From Oligella urethralis DSM 7531 (GTDB lineage Bacteria > Pseudomonadota > Gammaproteobacteria > Burkholderiales > Burkholderiaceae_B), in NCBI RefSeq assembly GCF_000372065.1, contig NZ_AQVB01000005.1, positions 46,725-110,724 of the forward strand: a stretch of 64,000 bases of DNA. The letters are read 5' to 3'. The notes below the pieces were generated by a model. It saw nothing but the letters and a program-made list of their open reading frames with translations, had not been told where the DNA came from and made no database searches. This document shows, one piece after another, positions 53,997-61,617 of the stretch. Every line of letters starts with the position of its first letter. Position 1 is the first letter of the stretch. A program made the position numbers and the translations under genes.

Positions 53997-54603
53997 GACA
54001 TTGGGCATATTGGGCACCATAACGCTCACTTCTGTCTTGTACTATACGCGCCACTCGCAATAACCAGCCTTTATTTTTATAAGTGCCACGTCTATAACCG
54101 CCCCACCCCTCATGATAATTTAGATAAAGCGCATAAGGGTCCCATTTAGAAACGCCATTCAGTTGCTGGGCTTTATCAGCATACCAACCAATAAAGTCCA
54201 AGGCGTCGCTCATATTAGAGCGGCTAGCAAAGGCACTATTTTCACGCTTATAATCGCCCCACACCTCATCTTTAGCCTGTGGATAGCCATAAGCGGAACT
54301 AGCTCTAGTGCCGGGAATAATACCCAAAAACCACCGTCTAGGAGGTCGTGCATCATGCCTATAACCCGACTCCTGATACACAATCGCCATTAAAATTTGC
54401 GGTGGCACACGCCACTTTTGATGACTTTTGATAGCAGCACGATGCCAATCCGGCTTTTCATTAAAAATGGCACAGATATTTTCAGGTTGCGAGGGCGGTG
54501 TCTTATTCGTTGCACAGGCTGATAGCAGTAGACAGACACCCACCAACATCAGATACTTAAGTAATACATTATTACTTCTAAATTTAAAGCTTTGTTTTAA
54601 CAT
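53989..54603 (-). CDS. Lipoprotein transglycosylase SLT-domain protein
   Basis: About 204 residues. A hydrophobic N-terminus with lipobox LSAC indicates a lipoprotein. The catalytic-type segment ILMAIVYQESGYRHDARPPRR contains the conserved Glu of lytic transglycosylases, followed by SSAYGYPQAKDEVW and LYLNYHEGWGGYRRGTY. It probably cleaves peptidoglycan glycan strands. The ATG at 54603 is one of several in-frame starts; the true start is uncertain, but the lipobox is shared by all. Confidence 0.8.
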   Translation of the reverse strand: MLKQSFKFRSNNVLLKYLMLVGVCLLLSACATNKTPPSQPENICAIFNEKPDWHRAAIKSHQKWRVPPQILMAIVYQESGYRHDARPPRRWFLGIIPGTRASSAYGYPQAKDEVWGDYKRENSAFASRSNMSDALDFIGWYADKAQQLNGVSKWDPYALYLNYHEGWGGYRRGTYKNKGWLLRVARIVQDRSERYGAQYAQCRP

Positions 54604-54731
54604 ACAGCAATCCCAATGACTAAAGTAGTAATGCGCAATCAAGCTAAGCGGCATCACTGGCTGAAATACAGCTCTGCGCAATCGCTATTTTCAGCATTTT
54701 TGTGATTAAATTCCAGCCATCACGCAATTGA

Positions 54732-54758
54732 TGAATAGCATATATAATAAGCTATTCA
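54732..54758. promoter_or_regulatory. Inverted repeat around a -10 box upstream of the PerM-like gene
   Basis: TGAATAGC at 54732-54739 and GCTATTCA at 54751-54758 are perfect 8-bp arms flanking TATAAT at 54743-54748. A dimeric repressor bound here would block the promoter. The start codon follows 25 nt later. Confidence 0.55.
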
Positions 54759-54782
54759 ACGCAAGCAATCCGAGGAGATTTG

Positions 54783-55907
54783 ATGTCTACAGCTAAAGCC
54801 AATCTCAGCTTTTTTGTTTTGTTACTGATTCTGGTAACCATTGGCTTTATTGCCACTATTATGCCTTGGTTCGGCTCAATTTTTTGGGCAGTGATTTTTG
54901 CCGTTATTTTTTGGCCGCTGCACACCTGGATTCATCGCAAAATGCCACGATTCCGTAACTTAGCGGCATTAATCACGCTCATTTTATGGATTTTTTTGGC
55001 ACTGATTCCCTTATTACTGATTACTGGCGCCTTGATAAGAGAGATTAATGTCTTCTACGAGTTGGTGCGCGACGGTAAATTTAACATCGTCACCTACTCT
55101 AATGCCATTCTTGAGCGTATGCCCTCATGGCTAGATAATGCCTTGGGTTATTTTGAAATCACCGATTTAGCTGATATCCAGACAAAAATACAGGCCTCAC
55201 TTGCCAACATCAGCCGCACTGCAGCCAACCAAGCCGTCTCTGTTGGGCAGAACACGCTTTGGTTCTTTGCGGCCCTCGGTGTGATGCTGTATGCCATGTT
55301 CTTTTTCTTTAGAGATGGGCCAAAATTAGTTGATCGAATTAAATACACCATCCCTTTAACCAACGAATATCGCAATGCCTTATTTGAGCGCTTTACCACG
55401 GTAATTAAAGCCACGGTTAAGGGCAATATCTTGGTTGCCATAGTACAGGGGACCTTGGGTGGTATTATTTTTGCCTTTTTAGGGGTGCAGGGGGCGATTC
55501 TTTGGGGCGTTATCATGGCTTTCTTATCGCTCTTACCGGCGGTAGGCAGCGCCTTAATCTGGTTCCCGGTGGCTGTCTATTTTCTTGCCAGCGCTGCGAT
55601 TTTTAAAGGGGTAGTGCTGTTACTCTTTGGCTTTTTTGTGATTGGCTTAACGGATAATGTACTCCGCCCTATCTTAGTAGGTAAGTCCACCAAACTACCA
55701 GACTGGTTGATTTTAATTTCTACCTTGGGCGGTTTAAGTGTGTTTGGGATTAATGGCTTTGTGATTGGCCCTCTTCTCACCGCTTTATTTATTGTGTCTT
55801 GGCAACTCTTTGCTGAGACCATGATTGAGCATGATGCTAATATGCTCAGGCTCAAGAAAACAGAGGCTTTAGAAAAGCTTAAAGGCCCTAAAGCCACTGG
55901 CAAATAG
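54783..55907 (+). CDS. AI-2E/PerM family permease
   Basis: Protein of 374 residues with about eight membrane segments, matching the AI-2E (PerM/YhhT) family. Typical features are the MPWFGSIFWAVIFAVIFWPLH opening pair, FFFRDGPKLVDRI, and LTDNVLRPILVGKSTKLPDWLILIS. TqsA of E. coli exports autoinducer-2, while other members have sodium/proton antiport roles; the substrate here is unknown. ATG 54783 has GAGGAG 5 nt upstream; TTG 54780 is the alternative. Confidence 0.88.
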   Translation: MSTAKANLSFFVLLLILVTIGFIATIMPWFGSIFWAVIFAVIFWPLHTWIHRKMPRFRNLAALITLILWIFLALIPLLLITGALIREINVFYELVRDGKFNIVTYSNAILERMPSWLDNALGYFEITDLADIQTKIQASLANISRTAANQAVSVGQNTLWFFAALGVMLYAMFFFFRDGPKLVDRIKYTIPLTNEYRNALFERFTTVIKATVKGNILVAIVQGTLGGIIFAFLGVQGAILWGVIMAFLSLLPAVGSALIWFPVAVYFLASAAIFKGVVLLLFGFFVIGLTDNVLRPILVGKSTKLPDWLILISTLGGLSVFGINGFVIGPLLTALFIVSWQLFAETMIEHDANMLRLKKTEALEKLKGPKATGK

Positions 55908-55978
55908 CTTCTTAGTGTCGCTTTTTTGCAGCAATTGTAGGGGCAAATTGCTTACAATAACAAAAGCGAGAAAAACAC

Positions 55979-56007
55979 TTGACGTGGTAGCGTTTATCCC
56001 CTATAAT
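55979..56007 (+). promoter_or_regulatory. Sigma-70 promoter of tRNA-Leu
   Basis: TTGACG at 55979-55984, a 17-nt spacer and a perfect TATAAT at 56002-56007, about 60 nt upstream of the tRNA. Confidence 0.85.
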
Positions 56008-56069
56008 TTAATGCTTAGTTAGTCGAATACGTGATGATATCTCAAATCACACTAACTACTCAACTAAGT

Positions 56070-56154
56070 GCGAGCGTGGCGGAATTGGTAGACGCACTGG
56101 ATTTAGGTTCCAGCGCCGTGAGGTGTGAGAGTTCAAGTCTCTCCGCTCGCACCA
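56070..56154 (+). tRNA. tRNA-Leu (anticodon UAG), CCA encoded
   Basis: The acceptor stem is GCGAGCG with CGCTCGC, with encoded CCA at 56152-56154. The anticodon stem is CTGGA/TCCAG with loop TTTAGGT, giving anticodon TAG, which reads CUN leucine codons. A long variable arm (GCCGTGAGGTGT) marks it as class II. It has a strong promoter upstream but no clear terminator right after it. Confidence 0.97.
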
Positions 56155-56597
56155 CAAAAAGCATGAATCATGCACCTCTTAAGAGATTGTGAGTAATTTA
56201 AAATTACAACGAGCAATCCAAAATTCTTTCATCATCAAGCTTTATACTTCAAGTATCGGCCAATTTCGGCATCTGTGAAACGACATTCTGAGTAGCTTTC
56301 TCTAACCTGTGCTTCGCTTTCAGCGAAAGTAACTGTTTTTTATCTTCTAGCATAATGACGGGCTTGATTAAAGTAGCTAATTAGCAGCTACAAATTAGGT
56401 TAAACCTAAAATGATCGGACAACGAGTGTGACATAGGGGCTACATAACTAATTATCACTCCATAACTAAAGCGCCAAGTCATTGGCCACCATTACACCCT
56501 GCTTTTCACTAATCACTCCATTCATTCGCCACTCAGGATTGATAGCTGTGATTTTGCATTGCAAAAATCAAACTTCCTTTCAGTCCTAGGCTCCGCT
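56155..56597. other. Non-coding stretch after tRNA-Leu with no recognised gene
   Basis: About 440 nt without an open frame of interest. A weak hairpin (TTCGCT with AGCGAA near 56313-56327) followed downstream by a T-run (near 56335) could terminate the tRNA transcript. I see no repeat of the tRNA 3' end that would mark an attachment site. Confidence 0.5.
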
Positions 56598-56603
56598 CTT
56601 TGA

Positions 56604-56612
56604 TGCTAAAAT
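56604..56612 (+). promoter_or_regulatory. Extended -10 promoter of prmB (TGnTAAAAT)
   Basis: TGCTAAAAT within the 16-mer CTTTGATGCTAAAATA (56598-56613), 61 nt upstream of the prmB start. The identical 16-mer stands upstream of the ABC-F gene at 57741-57756. Confidence 0.55.
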
Positions 56613-56673
56613 AGCTTTTTTTCAAATGTACTAAATTCGACTAGGCGCCTTATCTGCAGAGGTATTTTTTACG

Positions 56674-57594
56674 ATGAGCACCAAAAGCTATAAAGAACTT
56701 AAAACAATTCGTGACTTAATTCGCTATGCCGTATCATCTTTTAATCAAGCAGACTTAAGCTTCGGTCATGGTAATGACAATGCCTGGGATGAAGCGGTTT
56801 ATTTGGTGCTAGAGCGCTTGAATTTACCACTGGATCAATTGGAGCCCTATATTGATGCGCGCATACTTGAAAGTGAAAAAAAATTAATATTAGACCTGAT
56901 TCATCAGCGCGTCACCACCCGCATGCCCTTAGCGCATCTTACCGGTGTAGCTTGGCTGCAAGGACATCGCTTTTTAACCGATAAGCGCGTGATCGTCCCC
57001 CGTTCCCCGATTGCCGAGCTGATTGTACAAGATGAGTTAGCACCATGGGTAGAAGACGTTGAAAAGCCCATGAGCATGCTGGATATGTGCACCGGCTCAG
57101 CTTGTTTAGCCATCTTACTAGCACTGACTTTCCCTAATAGTACAGTCGATGCGGCTGATATTTCCGAATATGCGATTTTATTAGCGCAGCGCAACGTAAA
57201 CATGTACAAACTCGAGGATCGAGTGCGTATTATTGAAAGTGATTTATTTAAATCACTCGATAGTAATCATAAGTACGATGTGATTATCTGCAACCCGCCC
57301 TATGTGACAACACAAAGCATGCGTAGATTACCGGATGAGTATCGACATGAGCCGGTATTGGCACTGCATGGGGGCGATGATGGCATGGATGTGGTGCGTA
57401 AATTCCTCAAGCAAGCCCCTAAATACTTAAATGAAGATGGCTTTGTGGTCTTAGAAATCGGCTTTAATATGGAGCATTTTTATCGTGCCTTCCCGCAGTT
57501 AGAGCCTATCTTTTTAGAAACTGAATTTGACCCAAGTATTATCTTAATGTTAACTAAAACTGAGTTACTCAAGTTAAGCGATAGTACTAAATAG
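56674..57594 (+). CDS. prmB: Ribosomal protein L3 glutamine methyltransferase PrmB
   Basis: Protein of 306 residues, SAM-dependent N5-glutamine methyltransferase. A helical N-terminal domain (DNAWDEAVYLVLERLNLPL) precedes the Rossmann domain with LDMCTGSACLAI and catalytic NPPY in VIICNPPYV. Length and IVPRSPIAELI match PrmB, which methylates a Gln of ribosomal protein L3, rather than PrmC for release factors. GAGG lies upstream of the ATG. Monocistronic, with its own terminator. Confidence 0.93.
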   Translation: MSTKSYKELKTIRDLIRYAVSSFNQADLSFGHGNDNAWDEAVYLVLERLNLPLDQLEPYIDARILESEKKLILDLIHQRVTTRMPLAHLTGVAWLQGHRFLTDKRVIVPRSPIAELIVQDELAPWVEDVEKPMSMLDMCTGSACLAILLALTFPNSTVDAADISEYAILLAQRNVNMYKLEDRVRIIESDLFKSLDSNHKYDVIICNPPYVTTQSMRRLPDEYRHEPVLALHGGDDGMDVVRKFLKQAPKYLNEDGFVVLEIGFNMEHFYRAFPQLEPIFLETEFDPSIILMLTKTELLKLSDSTK

Positions 57595-57617
57595 TATTGA
57601 TAACACTTACCTTATTC

Positions 57618-57650
57618 AAGCCTCGGCACCGACCGAGGCTTTTGCTTTTA
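57618..57650 (+). terminator. Terminator of prmB
   Basis: AAGCCTCGG pairs with CCGAGGCTT around a 6-nt loop, followed by TTGCTTTT. Confidence 0.88.
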
Positions 57651-57746
57651 CACTCACAGTCTCTGATAAATAAAGCGCTTAAGCGGACACTTCAAAAGTT
57701 CAGACTACAGCAAATTTGACTAGCGGATTTTGGGCTGCTGCTTTGA

Positions 57747-57755
57747 TGCTAAAAT
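57747..57755 (+). promoter_or_regulatory. Extended -10 promoter of the ABC-F gene (TGnTAAAAT)
   Basis: TGCTAAAAT inside the second copy of CTTTGATGCTAAAATA, 54 nt before the start codon. Confidence 0.55.
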
Positions 57756-57809
57756 AAATACCCATCAATTCACTCGCATCTCAAACATCATAAAGGACTT
57801 TGCAAAGCA

Positions 57810-59744
57810 ATGATCAAAGCCCAAGGCTTAACCCTTCGTCGTGGCACCAAACTGTTATTAGATGAGGCAGAATTCACTATCAACCCCGGTGAGCGCGTCG
57901 GTATTGTCGGTAAAAACGGTGCCGGCAAATCCACCCTGTTCGCCTTAATTCAAGGACATATCGAACAGGATGCAGGCACCTTAACGATCCCACAAGGCTG
58001 GGAAATTGCTGCTGTTAGTCAGGACGTGTACGGTCAGGAAAAAATTGCTAGAGACTTTGTCATTGATGGCGACAGCCGTTTACGCGCTTTACAAAAAGCA
58101 CGAGCCGAGGTGTCAGAAGATGACGGTATGGCCATTGCCGAATTAGAAACCGCCTTAAGCGATGCTGGTCATTGGTCTGCTGAGTCGCGTGCAGAACAGC
58201 TGTTAGCAGGTTTAGGCTTTGCACCTGAGACATGGGATAAAGCCGTCAGTGAGTTTTCCGGAGGTTGGCAGGTCAGACTGTCGATTGCTCGTGCGTTGAT
58301 GAAGCCCTCCGATTTACTACTCTTGGATGAGCCGACCAACCACTTGGACTTAGATGCCATGGCTTGGTTGGAGCAATGGCTTGCCGCCTATCAGGGCACG
58401 GTACTGCTAATCTCCCACGATACCGAGTTTTTAAATAATGTGGCGCGTGTTATTTTGCATTTTGAACAGCATAAATTGCAACGCTACCGCGGCAATTATG
58501 AGTCCTTTATTGAGCAGCAGGCTGAACGCATGGCTCAGCATGAGCAGGCGTATGAAAAGCAGCAAAAAGAGATTCAACATATGCAGTCTTTTATTGACCG
58601 CTTTAAAGCCAAGGCGACAAAGGCCAAACAAGCACAAAGCCGAGTAAAGGCTCTTAATCGCATGCAAAAGCTCGCACCGCTGCAACTAAGCTCAGGGATT
58701 AGTTTTAGCCTTCCACAGCCCGAACAAATGCCCGATCCGCTAATTATCATTGATAAAATAGACCTTGGATATGAGCCCACTCAGCCAATTTTAAAAAACG
58801 TCAGCATGATGATTAGAGCGGGAGCTCGTATTGGCATGCTAGGGGTCAACGGTGCAGGAAAATCTACTTTTATTAAATCGCTTGTGGGTGAATTAGAACC
58901 ATTAAGTGGCACCATCAAGACTGCCAAAGGCGTTAATATCGCCTATTTTGCTCAGCAGCAACTGGACATGCTGGACCCACAAGCCACTCCCCTGTTGCAT
59001 ATGATTCGCATTGCTCCCAATGAACGCGAGCAAAGCTTACGCGACTACCTCGGTGGCTTTGGCTTTATTGGTGAGCAAGCCCTCGCTAAGGTCGAACCTT
59101 TTTCCGGTGGTGAAAAAGCTCGTTTAGCCCTTGCTCTTCTGGTTTGGAAAAAGCCCAACCTCCTACTACTCGATGAACCGAGCAACCACTTGGATGTTGA
59201 TATGCGTGAAGCCTTAGCAAGGGCACTAACCCAATTTGAAGGCAGCATCCTACTTGTATCACATGATCGGCACTTACTCCGTAGCACCACTGATGAGTTG
59301 ATGATCGTCGCCGATGGCAGCATCAGCGAGTTTGATGGCGACTTAGATGATTATCAGCAATGGCTTACGGACAAAAAGGCGACTGAACGCCAAGAATCAA
59401 CCCTTGCCAAGCAACAAGATCGTTTAGCCACCACAGACGAGATTACACCTCTCGACCGCCGAGCCCGAAGACGCCAAGAAGCTGAAGAAAGACAACGTTT
59501 AGGTATTCTCAAAAAGCCGCTGATTCAGGAACTGAAGCAGATTGAAAGCAAACTGGAGAAAGCGTTAGAAAGACTTGAAGAACTGCAAAAGGCTATGAGT
59601 GATGAAAACTTCTATAGCGATGAGAATCGAGACAATCGCATAGCGCAATTAAGTGAGCATGGGCAATTGGAAGCGCAGAAAAACCAACTGGAAGAACGCT
59701 GGCTCGAACTCACTGAAGCAATCGAACAAATCGATAAAAGCTAA
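57810..59744 (+). CDS. ABC-F family ATPase, YheS-type
   Basis: Protein of 644 residues with two ABC domains in tandem and no membrane segments. Walker A motifs GKNGAGKST and GVNGAGKST, signatures EFSGGWQVRLSIA and PFSGGEKARLALA, Walker B motifs LLLLDEPTNHLDL and LLLLDEPSNHLDV are all present. The interdomain linker (HMQSFIDRFKAKATKAKQAQ) is a YheS-type P-site tRNA interaction motif. A C-terminal coiled coil (about 530-640) is charged. It probably acts on stalled ribosomes. Confidence 0.92.
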   Translation: MIKAQGLTLRRGTKLLLDEAEFTINPGERVGIVGKNGAGKSTLFALIQGHIEQDAGTLTIPQGWEIAAVSQDVYGQEKIARDFVIDGDSRLRALQKARAEVSEDDGMAIAELETALSDAGHWSAESRAEQLLAGLGFAPETWDKAVSEFSGGWQVRLSIARALMKPSDLLLLDEPTNHLDLDAMAWLEQWLAAYQGTVLLISHDTEFLNNVARVILHFEQHKLQRYRGNYESFIEQQAERMAQHEQAYEKQQKEIQHMQSFIDRFKAKATKAKQAQSRVKALNRMQKLAPLQLSSGISFSLPQPEQMPDPLIIIDKIDLGYEPTQPILKNVSMMIRAGARIGMLGVNGAGKSTFIKSLVGELEPLSGTIKTAKGVNIAYFAQQQLDMLDPQATPLLHMIRIAPNEREQSLRDYLGGFGFIGEQALAKVEPFSGGEKARLALALLVWKKPNLLLLDEPSNHLDVDMREALARALTQFEGSILLVSHDRHLLRSTTDELMIVADGSISEFDGDLDDYQQWLTDKKATERQESTLAKQQDRLATTDEITPLDRRARRRQEAEERQRLGILKKPLIQELKQIESKLEKALERLEELQKAMSDENFYSDENRDNRIAQLSEHGQLEAQKNQLEERWLELTEAIEQIDKS

Positions 59745-60031
59745 CAAAAACACTTCATATTGCATAAAAACACCTTTAATAAAACACGCACTCAAGATGA
59801 TTTGAAAATTTTTGTTTTACAAACCCAGTAAATATGGTATCGTTCATGTGAATAAAGTATTTAAGATTAAAGGTTAGCAAATCAATCTTTCATCCTTTTA
59901 TTTTTAGCTGACAGCCGTTTTTCTAAAAAACGTTGTAAAAGCTGATAAATACTAACTAGTGAAAGTCATAATAGCCAAAGTGCTCAACGCTTGGTAAATT
60001 AACATGACTTATATTTTTGGAGGAAACCCTT

Positions 60032-60976
60032 ATGTATAAAAAACTTCTACTTACAGCGACATTAGCCGTGTCTTCCATATTTGCCACAGCGCAAGCAGAA
60101 AACCCTAAGTTTTTAAGTATGTTAACCGGTGGTACAGGCGGCACCTATTATCCCTTAGGTGGTGCAATCGCTAAGATTATTAGCGACGAAACCGGCATCA
60201 AAACCGATGCTTTGTCTTCTAACGCTTCTGCGGATAACATCATTGCTGTAAATAACGGCGAAGCTGAAATCGCTTTCACACAGACTGACGTAGCAGCTTA
60301 TGCGATTGATGGTGTAAATAACTTTGAAGGTAAGAAAGTCGAAGGCATCCAAGCTCTTGGCTCTCTTTACCCGGAAACCGTTCAAATCGTTACAACGGAT
60401 AAGTCCGGCATTAAAACAGTCAATGACTTAAAAGGTAAAAAGGTCTCTGTGGGTGCGCCGGGTTCCGGTACCTATGTGAGTGCAGAGCAAATTCTTGAGG
60501 TTTACGGCCTAAACATGAATGATATCCGAGCACAGCACTTAGATTTCGGTGAGTCTGTGGGTGGTATTCAAGATGGCAATATTGATGCAGCCTTTATTAC
60601 TGCAGGTACACCAACCGGTGCCGTTGAGCAATTAACAGCCACTGCAAAAGTCAATGTACTACCTATCGACGGCGAAGAAGCTAAGAAGCTTATCGATAAG
60701 TACCCTTTCTATGGTGTTAATACGATCAAACAAGGTACTTATGGTCTAGCCAACGACGTTAACACTGTTGCCGTGTTAGCGATGTTAGTAGTAAAAAAAG
60801 ATCTTCCTGAAGATGCTGTCTACAACATCACTAAAGCAATTTATGAAAACGTAGATAAAATTTCACATGCTAAAGCAAAAGAAATTTCTTTAAACAAAGC
60901 ATTAGATGGTGTTGGTTTCGACTTACATCCCGGTGCTAAAAAGTATTATGAAGAAAAAGGTTTAGAAGTTAAATAA
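60032..60976 (+). CDS. TAXI-family TRAP transporter solute-binding protein
   Basis: Protein of 314 residues with a signal peptide (MYKKLLLTATLAVSSI, cleavage near AQA). The mature part has the TAXI opening LTGGTGGTYYPLGGAIAKII, followed by SNASADNI and VGAPGSGTYVSAEQIL. It captures an unknown substrate (glutamate and related acids in some relatives) and passes it to the fused permease two genes downstream. GGAGG lies 9 nt before the ATG at 60032. A terminator-like hairpin follows. The stretch 59745-60031 is AT-rich with nothing else recognised. Confidence 0.93.
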   Translation: MYKKLLLTATLAVSSIFATAQAENPKFLSMLTGGTGGTYYPLGGAIAKIISDETGIKTDALSSNASADNIIAVNNGEAEIAFTQTDVAAYAIDGVNNFEGKKVEGIQALGSLYPETVQIVTTDKSGIKTVNDLKGKKVSVGAPGSGTYVSAEQILEVYGLNMNDIRAQHLDFGESVGGIQDGNIDAAFITAGTPTGAVEQLTATAKVNVLPIDGEEAKKLIDKYPFYGVNTIKQGTYGLANDVNTVAVLAMLVVKKDLPEDAVYNITKAIYENVDKISHAKAKEISLNKALDGVGFDLHPGAKKYYEEKGLEVK

Positions 60977-60995
60977 TAAAACATCTATTCCAATT

Positions 60996-61027
60996 AAAAA
61001 GTCGATAACATTAGTTATCGACTTTTT
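60996..61027 (+). terminator. Intercistronic terminator after the TAXI binding protein
   Basis: A perfect 14-bp stem (AAAAAGTCGATAAC / GTTATCGACTTTTT) with an ATTA loop and T-run sits 8 nt before the DUF1850 start. Partial read-through would give more binding protein than permease. Confidence 0.88.
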
Positions 61028-61035
61028 TAAATACT

Positions 61036-61617
61036 ATGCAACAAATCGTTTTTAGAAAAAAACAAACTTTTATCGGGATAGTAATTATCCTACTTGTTAT
61101 TTTTACTGCATTAGTAATAATAAGAGCATTATCTCACCAACTCGTCTTAGTTTTTTCAGACCGCAAGACACAAAAAATAGAAGCTCTTTTACCTATTGAA
61201 CCGGGCAATCGATTCAGTATTATTTTTGTTCATTCGATACACCATAAAGATGTTGTTGAAATATACCGCGTCAATGAACAAAATGAGATTGAACAAACAG
61301 ACATTATTTTTGAAGAGTTTGGCATAGGCATGCCGTCAAATGCACCACCCGGTGCGCTATTTGTCACTGAAAATGGCAAATACCACATCAAAAACCTAAA
61401 CTTAATAATGCCTTCTATGATTATCCGAAACGGCAAAACAGTATCTAAGCATCGTCTTTTGTGGTTCGATAAAAATGACAAAGCGCACCAAGTATATTTT
61501 AATCAATACTTTAAACCCGGCGCTTGGTTAGAAATCAAGGTTAAAAACTTACCACGTTATTATTTATGGAAGGAGCCATTAATTCATGACTCAAAAGTAT
61601 CCAAACAAACCCACTGA
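61036..61617 (+). CDS. DUF1850 domain protein of the TRAP-TAXI system
   Basis: Protein of 193 residues: one N-terminal membrane anchor (about 13-31) and an extracytoplasmic beta-rich domain with the DUF1850 pattern FVHSIHHKDVVEIYRV and FEEFGIGMPSNA. DUF1850 genes recur beside TAXI-type TRAP transporters, but their role is not known. The end overlaps the start of the permease gene by 32 nt in another frame. Confidence 0.88.
   Translation: MQQIVFRKKQTFIGIVIILLVIFTALVIIRALSHQLVLVFSDRKTQKIEALLPIEPGNRFSIIFVHSIHHKDVVEIYRVNEQNEIEQTDIIFEEFGIGMPSNAPPGALFVTENGKYHIKNLNLIMPSMIIRNGKTVSKHRLLWFDKNDKAHQVYFNQYFKPGAWLEIKVKNLPRYYLWKEPLIHDSKVSKQTH

Noticed and set aside
56140-56597. Integration site at the tRNA-Leu 3' end
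   Set aside because: Only the 8-mer CTCCGCTC recurs nearby (near 56590); there is no integrase gene or longer repeat of the tRNA end.
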